NCBI GenBank assembly: GCA_023445955.1
Contig: JAEXJH010000535.1
Span: 1-6,509 of the forward strand
Source of the DNA: Pseudomonadota bacterium
GTDB taxonomy: Bacteria; Pseudomonadota; Alphaproteobacteria; Caulobacterales; Caulobacteraceae
DNA length: 6,509 nucleotides
Direction of reading: 5' to 3'
Notes under the pieces: model-generated
Told to the model about the DNA's origin: nothing
The model's input: the letters and a program-made list of their open reading frames with translations, nothing else
The model's database searches: none
Part shown: positions 1 through 5,784 of the stretch, one piece after another
Numbering within the stretch: the stretch's first letter is position 1
How the letters are laid out: every line of letters starts with the position of its first letter
Made by a program: the position numbers and the translations under genes

Positions 1-82
1 CGGCGATCTCGCGCCGCTTCTCCGGGGACATGGCGGCGAAGCCGCGCTTGGACTTGGATGAGGTGTCGGATTGCAAAGCCAT
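1..82 (-). CDS. KGG-motif (YciG-type) stress-induced protein, N-terminal fragment
   Basis: Partial gene: it starts at ATG 82-80 and leaves the window at position 1, so only about 27 residues are visible. The peptide begins MALQSDTSSKSKRGFAAM and continues with S-P-E-K-R-R-E-I-A. The segment RGFAxMxPEKxREIA is the first half of the short repeat of the KGG (stress-induced, YciG/GsiB-like) family. The expected S-K-G-G would follow just outside the window. These are small, hydrophilic, cytosolic proteins, usually 50-80 residues or repeats thereof, linked to general or osmotic/stationary stress and with no known enzymatic activity. The start is supported by GGGAGA on the minus strand about 5-6 bases before the ATG. 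A GGAAC-containing inverted repeat lies just upstream, compatible with general-stress (EcfG/SigT) control. Identification rests on a short but distinctive segment. Confidence 0.8.
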   Translation of the reverse strand, partial: MALQSDTSSKSKRGFAAMSPEKRREIA

Positions 83-111
83 GGCGGTCTCCCAGTTGCT
101 CTTCCAGGAGA

Positions 112-137
112 CAAGCGGTGAATCGCCTAAGCGTTCC
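112..137 (-). promoter_or_regulatory. possible EcfG/SigT-type stress promoter of the KGG gene
   Basis: On the minus strand GGAAC (137-133) is followed, after 16 bases, by GCTT within the string CCGCTTG, about 30 bases before the ATG at 82. Alphaproteobacterial general-stress sigma factors recognise GGAAC, 16-17 bases, then CGTT. The -35 element matches perfectly, but the -10 element is only approximate (CGCTT instead of CGTT). Position, direction and the stress-type product downstream support the idea. The imperfect -10 keeps confidence low. Confidence 0.35.
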
Positions 138-155
138 AACGGCTTAGCCTGGAAC
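127..155. repeat. overlapping nested inverted repeats
   Basis: Two overlapping dyads share one arm. The first is CTAAGCGTT (127-135), CC, AACGGCTTAG (138-147): nine pairs with one bulged G. The second is GTTCCA (133-138) with TGGAAC (150-155), enclosing the near-palindrome GGCTTAGCC (141-149). In RNA the two hairpins would be mutually exclusive. Neither is followed by a run of T on either strand, so a simple intrinsic terminator is unlikely. The dyad overlaps the GGAAC element of the possible promoter and could be an operator, a weak transcript 3' end for the 96-aa gene, or chance. Confidence 0.6.
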
Positions 156-171
156 AACCAGCGAGCGACGC

Positions 172-462
172 CTAGCGGACGTCGCAGGCCCGCAGCATGG
201 CGGTGGAAACGGCGATCGCCTGGTCGGCGGGCAGTCCGCGCGTGTCGCGGGCCTTGGCCAGGGCCGCGGCGCAGGCCGGCTTGTCTGCGTTGGCGAGCGA
301 TGAGGCCAGCGGCTGGTGCGCCGACGCCTCGGCGGGCGCGGGGTGCAGGCCCACGAAGACCAGGACGGCGATGACGCCAAGCAACATCAAGGCGGCCAGG
401 GCCACGGCCATGACGCCACGGCCGTCGTCTTGAGTGATGACAATCCGCTGGGTCAGGGTCAT
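172..462 (-). CDS. small single-pass membrane protein of unknown function, 96 aa
   Basis: I do not recognise this protein. Residues 1-17 are polar with Arg6 and Arg15. Residues 18-39 form one long hydrophobic segment (MAVALAALMLLG then VIAVLVFVGL). Residues 40-60 are a Pro/Ala-rich linker, and 61-96 are two short predicted helices carrying the only two cysteines, Cys64 and Cys93, near their outer ends. The positive-inside rule places the N terminus in the cytoplasm and the Cys-bearing tail in the periplasm, where a disulfide could close a helical hairpin. The segment could also be an uncleaved or long signal peptide. Codons are strongly G/C-ending like the neighbours, which supports real coding. 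A weak GGGA lies about 9-12 bases before the ATG. The gene starts 63 bp after the aminotransferase-like gene ends and may be read through from it, but no functional link is visible. Confidence 0.65.
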   Translation of the reverse strand: MTLTQRIVITQDDGRGVMAVALAALMLLGVIAVLVFVGLHPAPAEASAHQPLASSLANADKPACAAALAKARDTRGLPADQAIAVSTAMLRACDVR

Positions 463-525
463 GGCGACGTCCCGCGCTCTTGGGTGAGGCCAAGTGTTAA
501 CGCGCCACGCGACGAGTTGTTCTAA

Positions 526-1782
526 CTAGGCCGTTCGGCTCCGGAGCGCGGTCGCCAGGCGGTCCATGTCGGCCGGCGTGTTCCAGAAGCTGGGGGTCAC
601 TCGGATGCAGGAGCCCTTGGCCGGCCCGTCGCGCTCGATCGTGAAGATCCTGTCCTTGGCGAAGAGATCCTTCCGCAGCTCGGCGTTGGCGGCGAAGGTC
701 GTGCGGCCCGTCAGGCGGAAGGAGGTCATGCCCGCGTGCAAAGCGGGATCATCGGGCGTCAGCACCTCTACGCCCGGCAGCGAGCGGACTTGCTTCACCC
801 AGCGGTCGCGCAGATAGCGCAGCCGGGCGGCCTTGGCCGTGACGCCGATCGCCTGGTGCACGTCGATGGCCTCCGACGCCGCCAGGACGGCGGCGAAATT
901 GACCGTGCCGGTGTGGACCCGGGCGTCGATGCGCTCGGACGGCCGCTCGAGGGGCGAAGGGTCGATGTCGGCGATCCGCTCGCGGCGGATATAGACGACG
1001 CCCACGCCTAGCGGCGCGCCGATCCACTTGTGCAGGTTCAGGCCGGCGAATTCGACGCCCAGCGCGGTCAGCGAGAAGTCCAGCTGGCCCAGGGCATGGC
1101 CGGAATCGAGCAGCACGTCGACGCCGCGGGCGCGGGCCGCCGCCACGATCTGCGCGACCGGGACCACCAGGCCGGTGCGGTGGCTGAGTTGGGTCAGCAG
1201 CAGCAGTCGCACGTCCGGCCGCTGGGCCAGCGCCTGGTCATAGGCCGCGACCAGGTTCTCGCGCGTGGCGGGTTCGGGCAGGTCGATGCGGTGGACCTTC
1301 ACGCCGCGCAGGCGGGCCAGCGATTCCATCGACGCCTGCATGCTGTCGTAGTCGAGATCGGCGTACAGCACCCCGTCGCCGGGCTTCAGCCTGTTGTAGC
1401 CGCCGATCAACGTCTGCATCGACTCTGTGCCGCCGCGCGTGAACGCGATCTCGTCCGCCCCGACGCCCAGCAGGCCGGCGACCTTGGCGCGCACGGCCTT
1501 CAGGTCTTGGCCGATGGCCCCGCGGGTGTAGAGCGTGGTCTCGCGGTTCACCCGGTCGGTATGGACGCCATAGGCCGCCCGCACCGACCGCGCCATCGCG
1601 CCGAAATTGCCGTTCTCCAGCTGGATCACGCCGGCGGGCGGCGGGTCGTAGAGCGCGGCGACCTTGGCCCAATAGGCTTCGTCCCGAGGATCCTTCTCCG
1701 AGAGCGCCCCCGGCGGCGCCAGCGCGACGCCTGGGCTCGCGGCCGCTGAGACGAGAAGGCTGCGGCGCGAGAGCTCTAGCAT
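526..1782 (-). CDS. Tat-exported PLP-dependent class V aminotransferase-fold enzyme (isopenicillin N epimerase-like / PvdN-like), 418 aa
   Basis: Fold type I PLP enzyme of the class V aminotransferase / cysteine desulfurase superfamily, in the branch often labelled isopenicillin N epimerase-like. The N terminus MLELSRRSLLVS is a twin-arginine motif (SRRSLLV, residues 5-11), followed by a moderately hydrophobic Ala-rich stretch to about residue 24, so the protein probably reaches the periplasm already folded with PLP. Landmarks in order: RGGTES (116-121, phosphate-binding loop), SHRTG (200-204), Asp226-Ser-Gly-His229 (Asp226 to the PLP ring nitrogen), Lys252 in NLHKW (Schiff-base lysine), HTGT-N (290-295), and Arg394 in IRVTPSFWNT (substrate carboxylate). 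All key residues are present and the length is normal for the family. AAGGGG (1793-1788), overlapping the upstream receptor's stop codon, sets the start 9 bp after that gene, so the two are one operon. Reaction and substrate are unknown: transamination, epimerisation, elimination or side-chain modification are all possible in this fold. Confidence 0.88.
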   Translation of the reverse strand: MLELSRRSLLVSAAASPGVALAPPGALSEKDPRDEAYWAKVAALYDPPPAGVIQLENGNFGAMARSVRAAYGVHTDRVNRETTLYTRGAIGQDLKAVRAKVAGLLGVGADEIAFTRGGTESMQTLIGGYNRLKPGDGVLYADLDYDSMQASMESLARLRGVKVHRIDLPEPATRENLVAAYDQALAQRPDVRLLLLTQLSHRTGLVVPVAQIVAAARARGVDVLLDSGHALGQLDFSLTALGVEFAGLNLHKWIGAPLGVGVVYIRRERIADIDPSPLERPSERIDARVHTGTVNFAAVLAASEAIDVHQAIGVTAKAARLRYLRDRWVKQVRSLPGVEVLTPDDPALHAGMTSFRLTGRTTFAANAELRKDLFAKDRIFTIERDGPAKGSCIRVTPSFWNTPADMDRLATALRSRTA

Positions 1783-1787
1783 GAGGA

Positions 1788-1793
1788 CCCCTT
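1788..1793 (-). promoter_or_regulatory. ribosome-binding site of the PLP-enzyme gene
   Basis: AAGGGG on the minus strand, five bases before the ATG at 1782, overlaps the TAA of the receptor gene. The overlap suggests translational coupling and fixes the start that includes the twin-arginine motif. Confidence 0.7.
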
Positions 1794-4203
1794 AGAACCG
1801 GACGTCGATGCGCGCGTAGTAGTGGCCGCCATTGGTGTCGTACGGCGAGTTGCGAGAATAGACGGGACCGCGGCTGGCTTGGAACACCGCCTCGTCGGGA
1901 TAGGTGTTGAAGACGTTCTCGGCCCCGGCGCGCAGGGTGATCTTGTCGTTGACCTTCCAGGTGGCGGTGATGTCGGCGAACGTCATCGCCCCGAAGTCCT
2001 GGAAGATGTCGCCGGTCGCATTGCCCGTCGAGTCGGTCCACTTGCCGTAGTAGCGCACCCGTCCCAGCAGCTGCAGCTGGCCGATGCTGTAGGTCGCCGA
2101 GCCGGTCAGGTTGTCCTTCGGCCGGGATTCCTCGAACATCCGCTTGGCGGTCGCGCTGGCGCTGAGCGAGCCCGAGGTCACCTTGGTCTCATTGTGGTTG
2201 TAGGCGCCGGTCAGGCCCAGGCGACCCGGGCCGACCGAGCGATCGTAGTTGACCACGACATCGACGCCCTGGGTGCGGGTGTCGAAGTCGTTGGTGAACC
2301 AGCTGATCGACGTGAAGGACGAGGCGCCGGGCACGCCCAGGGCGGCCAGCTGGGCGCGGATCGCCGGCGTCACCGTGATCGTCGCCGAGCTGGAGAAGCG
2401 GTCGTTGACGTCGATGCTGTAGGCGTCCACCGAGCCCGACAGGCCCACATCGGTGCGCCACACCAGGCCGCCGGCGAAGGTCTTGGACTTCTCGGGCTTC
2501 AGCGGCTTGGCGCCCAGGAACGTGGCGACCGGATTGACCGGCGACAGTCGTCCGGACGTGAAGAGCTGCAGGGTGACGGTGTCGAGGCCCTGCGAGGTGC
2601 TGGTGCTGTTCACCTGGCCAGGCGTCGGGGCGCGGAAGCCGGTGTTGTACGAGGCGCGGATGGCCACGTTCGGCGTGAACTCGTAGCGGCCGGCGATCTT
2701 GCCGTTCCAGGTCTCGCCGAAGTCGGAGAAGTGCTCGTAGCGGACCGCGCCGTCCACGTTCAGCTTCTCGGTCAGGTCGGCGGCGACGTCCAGATAGGCC
2801 GCATGGCTGCGCTGGCTCCACTCGCCGGCCTGCTGGGGCGAGAAGCCCGGGAAGCCGTTGGAGTTCGGCGCCAGGCCATAGACCGCGCCGGGACCCACGG
2901 CATAGGACGCCGCATCGCCGGCCTCGACGCGATAGGTCTCCCGGCGGGTCTCGGCGCCGAACGCGACGTTCAGTGGGGTGGTCAGGCCCGCCACGGGCAG
3001 GCGCCACACCGCGTCGGCGTTCAGGTTCGTCTCGCGCTGGACCAGGCGACCCAGGTCGAAGTCGAACGGGCTGTCTGGACCCATCGAGGCGTTGATCGAA
3101 TTGTCGAGGAAGAAGCGGCTGCCGTTCTGGCCGTACGAGGCGCTGAGGTCCCAGGTGAAGACGTCGCTCACGCGGTTGCGCAGACCGGCCGCCACCTGGC
3201 CGTCGCGCCCGTGGATGCCTTCGCGCGGCGTGAAGCCGGCGGGGTAGATCTTGTTCAGGTCAAAGCCCGGGAAGGCCGCCGTCTGCTTGTAGATCGCCGG
3301 GTTGGCGGACGGGTTGCGCCAATTGATGTCGTTGACGCCGTCGGTCTTGCTGTAGCTGCCGAAGGCGTAGGCCTCGACCGTCGGCCCCAGCGGCAGGGCC
3401 GCGTCGGCCGCCAGCTGCAGGGTCTTCAGCTCTGGATCGCCCCAGTTCTGCACCGGGTTGGCGACGGTGATGCCGCTGGCCTGCTGGAAGGCGATGGCGT
3501 CGGCCCGCTGGCGGCTGCGCGAAGTGGCGTCGGCCTTGGACCACTGGACGGTGGTCGTCAGGTGACCGCCGTCGCCGATCTCGACGCCGCCGTGCGCGCC
3601 CAGCCGGTAGGCCGTACCGTCGCCTTCATAGAACTGGCCGGCCTGGGCGAAGGTCGAGAAGCCCGCCCTGTCGTCCAGCATGATGTTGATGACGCCGGCG
3701 ATGGCGTCCGAGCCATACTGGGCTGAGGCGCCGTCGCGCAGCACCTCGATGCGGCCGACCGCATAGTCCGGGATCTGCGCCAGGTCCGGCCCCTGCGCCC
3801 CGCGTGCGCCCAGGAAGGCCGAGCGGTGGAAGCGCTTGCCGTTGATCAGCAGCAGCGTCTGGTCGGGCGACAGGTTGCGCAGGGTCGCCGGACGGATGAA
3901 CTGCAGGCCGTCGGAGGTCGGCAGGCGCTGGACGATGAAAGAGGGGATCTGCTGGGCCAGGTTCGTCGCCAGCGACGGCGAGGCCGAGGCCTGGATCGAC
4001 TCGCGCGACAACACGTCGACCGGCGCCAGGGTCGTGAACTTGGTGCGCCCGGCCTGGCGGGTGCCGGTGACGACCACGGCGTCGACCTCGGCGGCGGCCT
4101 CGGGCGCATTGGTCGCCACGGCGTCGGCGGCCTTGGCCGATTGCGCGGTCATGATGGTCAGGCTGGCGGCGGTCAGCAGCCAGTATTTCGAACGCGAAGC
4201 CAT
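1792..4203 (-). CDS. TonB-dependent outer-membrane receptor, 803 aa
   Basis: Energy-coupled outer-membrane transporter for a scarce substrate such as a siderophore, vitamin, peptide or glycan. A Sec signal peptide (charged MASRSK, hydrophobic core, AKA cleavage near residue 25) is followed by a TonB-box-like EVDAVVVTG (39-47). The plug domain spans about 55-180 and includes LLLINGKR (117-124) and RIEVLRDGAS-AQYGSDAIAG (151-170), both typical of the family. The rest is a 22-strand-type barrel with alternating aromatic strands, an ENVFNTYPDEA turn near the end, and a terminal Phe in YYARIDVRF, the usual barrel-assembly signal. The mature protein starts directly with the TonB box and plug. There is no N-terminal STN signalling domain, so control through an anti-sigma factor is unlikely. 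An in-frame ATG at 4242 exists, but the start at 4203 has GGGGGA six bases upstream and a proper signal peptide. The gene is followed 9 bp later by the PLP-enzyme gene. No Fur-like operator is visible, so the substrate cannot be assigned. Confidence 0.95.
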   Translation of the reverse strand: MASRSKYWLLTAASLTIMTAQSAKAADAVATNAPEAAAEVDAVVVTGTRQAGRTKFTTLAPVDVLSRESIQASASPSLATNLAQQIPSFIVQRLPTSDGLQFIRPATLRNLSPDQTLLLINGKRFHRSAFLGARGAQGPDLAQIPDYAVGRIEVLRDGASAQYGSDAIAGVINIMLDDRAGFSTFAQAGQFYEGDGTAYRLGAHGGVEIGDGGHLTTTVQWSKADATSRSRQRADAIAFQQASGITVANPVQNWGDPELKTLQLAADAALPLGPTVEAYAFGSYSKTDGVNDINWRNPSANPAIYKQTAAFPGFDLNKIYPAGFTPREGIHGRDGQVAAGLRNRVSDVFTWDLSASYGQNGSRFFLDNSINASMGPDSPFDFDLGRLVQRETNLNADAVWRLPVAGLTTPLNVAFGAETRRETYRVEAGDAASYAVGPGAVYGLAPNSNGFPGFSPQQAGEWSQRSHAAYLDVAADLTEKLNVDGAVRYEHFSDFGETWNGKIAGRYEFTPNVAIRASYNTGFRAPTPGQVNSTSTSQGLDTVTLQLFTSGRLSPVNPVATFLGAKPLKPEKSKTFAGGLVWRTDVGLSGSVDAYSIDVNDRFSSSATITVTPAIRAQLAALGVPGASSFTSISWFTNDFDTRTQGVDVVVNYDRSVGPGRLGLTGAYNHNETKVTSGSLSASATAKRMFEESRPKDNLTGSATYSIGQLQLLGRVRYYGKWTDSTGNATGDIFQDFGAMTFADITATWKVNDKITLRAGAENVFNTYPDEAVFQASRGPVYSRNSPYDTNGGHYYARIDVRF

Positions 4204-4209
4204 GGATGA

Positions 4210-4215
4210 TCCCCC
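4210..4215 (-). promoter_or_regulatory. ribosome-binding site deciding the receptor start
   Basis: GGGGGA on the minus strand lies six bases before the ATG at 4203. It favours this codon over the in-frame ATG 13 codons further upstream (4242), which would put a polar extension before the signal peptide. Confidence 0.7.
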
Positions 4216-4321
4216 GGAACTCATAACGGGGGTAGCTGACACGGCTGCATGACGGCGGTTTGGCCGGGCGGCTATGAATCCATGACGCGATTTTGACGAC
4301 TCTGCGTGGAGGGGCTCGACC

Positions 4322-5074
4322 CTAGCCGCCGACGGCCGCCGCCGCGAAGTCCCGCCAGGTCTTGGCTTCCTTGCGGAAGTGGGCGTGGGTCTTGGACAGG
4401 CGCTTGTCGATCTCGGCCAACTGGAGGCGGGCCTCGTCCTTGCGGTCGGTGCGAGCCAGGAAGACGGCGTAGCGGGCGATGCCCTCGAAGCCCGGATAGT
4501 TGTCGGCGGCCCAGCGCAGGGCGGTGTCGGCCTGCTCTTCGCGGCCCAGGGCGTGATAGACGCGGCCCAGGGCCAGCATGATGTGGGCGGTGCGGCCGCC
4601 GTTGGGCGACTCGCCCAGCTTCTCCAGCAGCGGCAGGGCGTCGTTCGGGCGGTTCAGTTCGATCAAGGCGTTGGCGCGGCCCAGCAGCAGCTGCGGATCG
4701 TCGGCATAGAGGCCCGTCAGGCTGTCGGCATAGAGTTTCTCGGCCTCGGCGTGCTTGCCCAGCTCCGTGGCGGCCACGGCCAGGCGGACGCGGTTGGCGA
4801 CCGTGGGGGCGTCGTCGACGGCGCGGGCGGCCTCGCGGTATTCGCGCTGAGGATCGATGGCCTTGCGCGCGGCCTGGCCCATCTTCTGGGCCGTGCGACC
4901 GCCAAACCAGGCCGGGGCGATGATGGCTGCGACGTAGACGATCGCGCCGATGAACGGGAACGCCAGGATGATCCACAGCCAGTACATCTGCTGGCCTGTG
5001 CGCACGACGTGTACACACAGCGGAACAGCGATCAGCAGCGACAGGCCGATCAGCGGCAGGGGCAGCGAGAACAT
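4322..5074 (-). CDS. membrane-anchored TPR protein of the COG4700 type, 250 aa
   Basis: An N-terminal double hydrophobic segment (about 5-23 and 31-56, with QQMYWLWIILAFPFIGAI resembling the PLDc_N-like membrane hairpin) is followed by a cytoplasmic or periplasmic helical domain with degenerate tetratricopeptide repeats at about 94-122, 127-156, 163-193 and 197-225. The clearest is ALGRVYHALGREEQADTALRW (168-188). TPRs bind proteins, so this is probably a scaffold or adaptor. It resembles the uncharacterised COG4700 group, and no function is established. The ATG lies 2 bp after the pth stop codon (TGA-CG-ATG), with AAGGA inside the last pth codons as ribosome-binding site, so translation is probably coupled to pth. 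The frame stays open further upstream inside pth, but that part is an Arg/Pro/Gly-rich shadow of pth. No strong terminator follows before the receptor gene. Confidence 0.82.
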   Translation of the reverse strand: MFSLPLPLIGLSLLIAVPLCVHVVRTGQQMYWLWIILAFPFIGAIVYVAAIIAPAWFGGRTAQKMGQAARKAIDPQREYREAARAVDDAPTVANRVRLAVAATELGKHAEAEKLYADSLTGLYADDPQLLLGRANALIELNRPNDALPLLEKLGESPNGGRTAHIMLALGRVYHALGREEQADTALRWAADNYPGFEGIARYAVFLARTDRKDEARLQLAEIDKRLSKTHAHFRKEAKTWRDFAAAAVGG

Positions 5075-5076
5075 CG

Positions 5077-5694
5077 TCAGTCGTCCTTGGCGGGCTTGCG
5101 CGGGTCGGCTTTGGGGGCGGGGGCCAGGCGCATGACCTCGGCCTGGTAGCGCTCGTCGTCGCGCACGGCGGCGAAGGGCAGGGCGTCGGCGATGGCGTCC
5201 AGCATCGGGTCCAGCCACTGGTGCTCGACCTTGTGGAAGTCGCCCAGCACGTAGTGCATGACCGCGTCCTTGTGGCCCGGATGGCCCACGCCGATGCGGC
5301 CGCGGCGGAAGGCGTCGCCGACCTGGCTGGTCACCGAGCGGATGCCGTTGTTGCCTGCGGCCCCGCCGCCGGCCTTCATCCGGAAGCGCCCCGGGGCCAT
5401 GTCGATCTCGTCGTGGAAGACGATGACGTCCGAGGGCTGGAGCTTGAAGAACTTCATCGCCTCGCCCACGGCGCGGCCGCTCTCGTTGTAATAGGTCTTG
5501 GGCTTGAGCAGCAGCAGCTTGACCGGGCCGTCGGGCGTGCCGACCTGCCCCTCGCAGGCCAGGCCCTGGAAGCGCGCGCGCCACGGGGCCGCGCCCCATT
5601 TCCGCGCCAGCGCGTCGACGGCCATGAAGCCGACGTTGTGGCGGTTCTTCTCGTACTTGGGCTCGGGATTGCCCAGGCCGGCGAGGATCAGCAT
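5077..5694 (-). CDS. pth: peptidyl-tRNA hydrolase, 205 aa
   Basis: Cleaves the ester bond of peptidyl-tRNAs released prematurely from ribosomes, recycling tRNA in the cytoplasm; usually essential in bacteria. Family landmarks are in order: GLGNP (6-10, substrate Asn9), RHNVGF with catalytic His19, KPKTYYNESG (64-73, Asn70), HDEID (94-98) with Asp95 that polarises the His, GGGAAGNNGIRS (109-120) with Asn116, and RGRIGVGHPG (131-140). The length fits the family, with a short basic Lys/Pro-rich tail. Two positions differ from the E. coli-type sequence: YYN instead of the usual MN-type motif, and GNNG instead of GHNG, so Asn115 stands where a conserved His normally is. The start has only a weak GAGAA-like site about 9 bases upstream. 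The gene begins about 25 bp after the rplY terminator and is followed at once by the TPR gene. Confidence 0.96.
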   Translation of the reverse strand: MLILAGLGNPEPKYEKNRHNVGFMAVDALARKWGAAPWRARFQGLACEGQVGTPDGPVKLLLLKPKTYYNESGRAVGEAMKFFKLQPSDVIVFHDEIDMAPGRFRMKAGGGAAGNNGIRSVTSQVGDAFRRGRIGVGHPGHKDAVMHYVLGDFHKVEHQWLDPMLDAIADALPFAAVRDDERYQAEVMRLAPAPKADPRKPAKDD

Positions 5695-5718
5695 CGCGGT
5701 GTTCTCGAGAGCACAAAC

Positions 5719-5747
5719 AAAAACGGGCGGACCCGAGGGCCCGCCCG
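5719..5747 (-). terminator. intrinsic terminator of rplY
   Basis: On the minus strand CGGGCGGGCCC (5747-5737) pairs with GGGTCCGCCCG (5734-5724) around a tight loop. The stem is eleven base pairs including one G-T pair, and it is followed by TTTTT (5723-5719) and then GTTTG. This is a textbook intrinsic terminator 37 bp after the rplY stop. It leaves only about 24 bp before the pth start codon. Confidence 0.88.
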
Positions 5748-5784
5748 CTCTTTAGATCAGATCGGAGACCCGACCGAGAGGCGA

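Noticed and set aside
127..147. Hairpin considered as an intrinsic terminator for the 96-aa gene
   Set aside because: No run of T follows the stem on the minus strand (the next bases are GCGATTCACC), so it was listed as an inverted repeat instead.
1030..1749. 239-codon plus-strand open frame antisense to the PLP-enzyme gene
   Set aside because: It is rich in Arg, Gln, Ala and Gly without motifs, has no convincing ribosome-binding site, and lies opposite a gene with all catalytic residues intact.
1238..2041. 267-codon minus-strand frame spanning the receptor/PLP-enzyme junction
   Set aside because: It is an Arg/Gly/His-rich out-of-frame shadow of the two real genes, and both of those are complete and uninterrupted.
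1822..3726. 634-codon open frame on the plus strand, antisense to the receptor gene
   Set aside because: Its translation is a low-complexity mix of Gly, Ala, Arg, Val, Asp, Leu and Gln with no domain. It mirrors the codon pattern of the receptor on the other strand. Long antisense frames are expected in GC-rich genomes with strong third-position bias.
4204..4242. Upstream start for the receptor giving 13 more residues
   Set aside because: It would place a polar stretch before the signal peptide and waste the GGGGGA site that is ideally spaced for the ATG at 4203.
4248..4287. Two CATGACG heptamers 33 bp apart in the receptor leader (possible operator pair)
   Set aside because: Roughly one 7-base repeat in every two or three random segments of this size is expected by chance, and the heptamers are not palindromic. 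Without conservation data this is not a supportable site.
4204..4321. Search for a Fur box or clear promoter before the receptor gene
   Set aside because: No AT-rich 19-bp Fur-like palindrome and no convincing -35/-10 pair was found, so iron regulation cannot be claimed.
5075..5716. Longer upstream extension of the TPR protein frame, through pth
   Set aside because: The extra part is Arg/Pro/Gly-rich and overlaps pth completely. The ATG at 5074 has a good ribosome-binding site and begins directly with a membrane segment.
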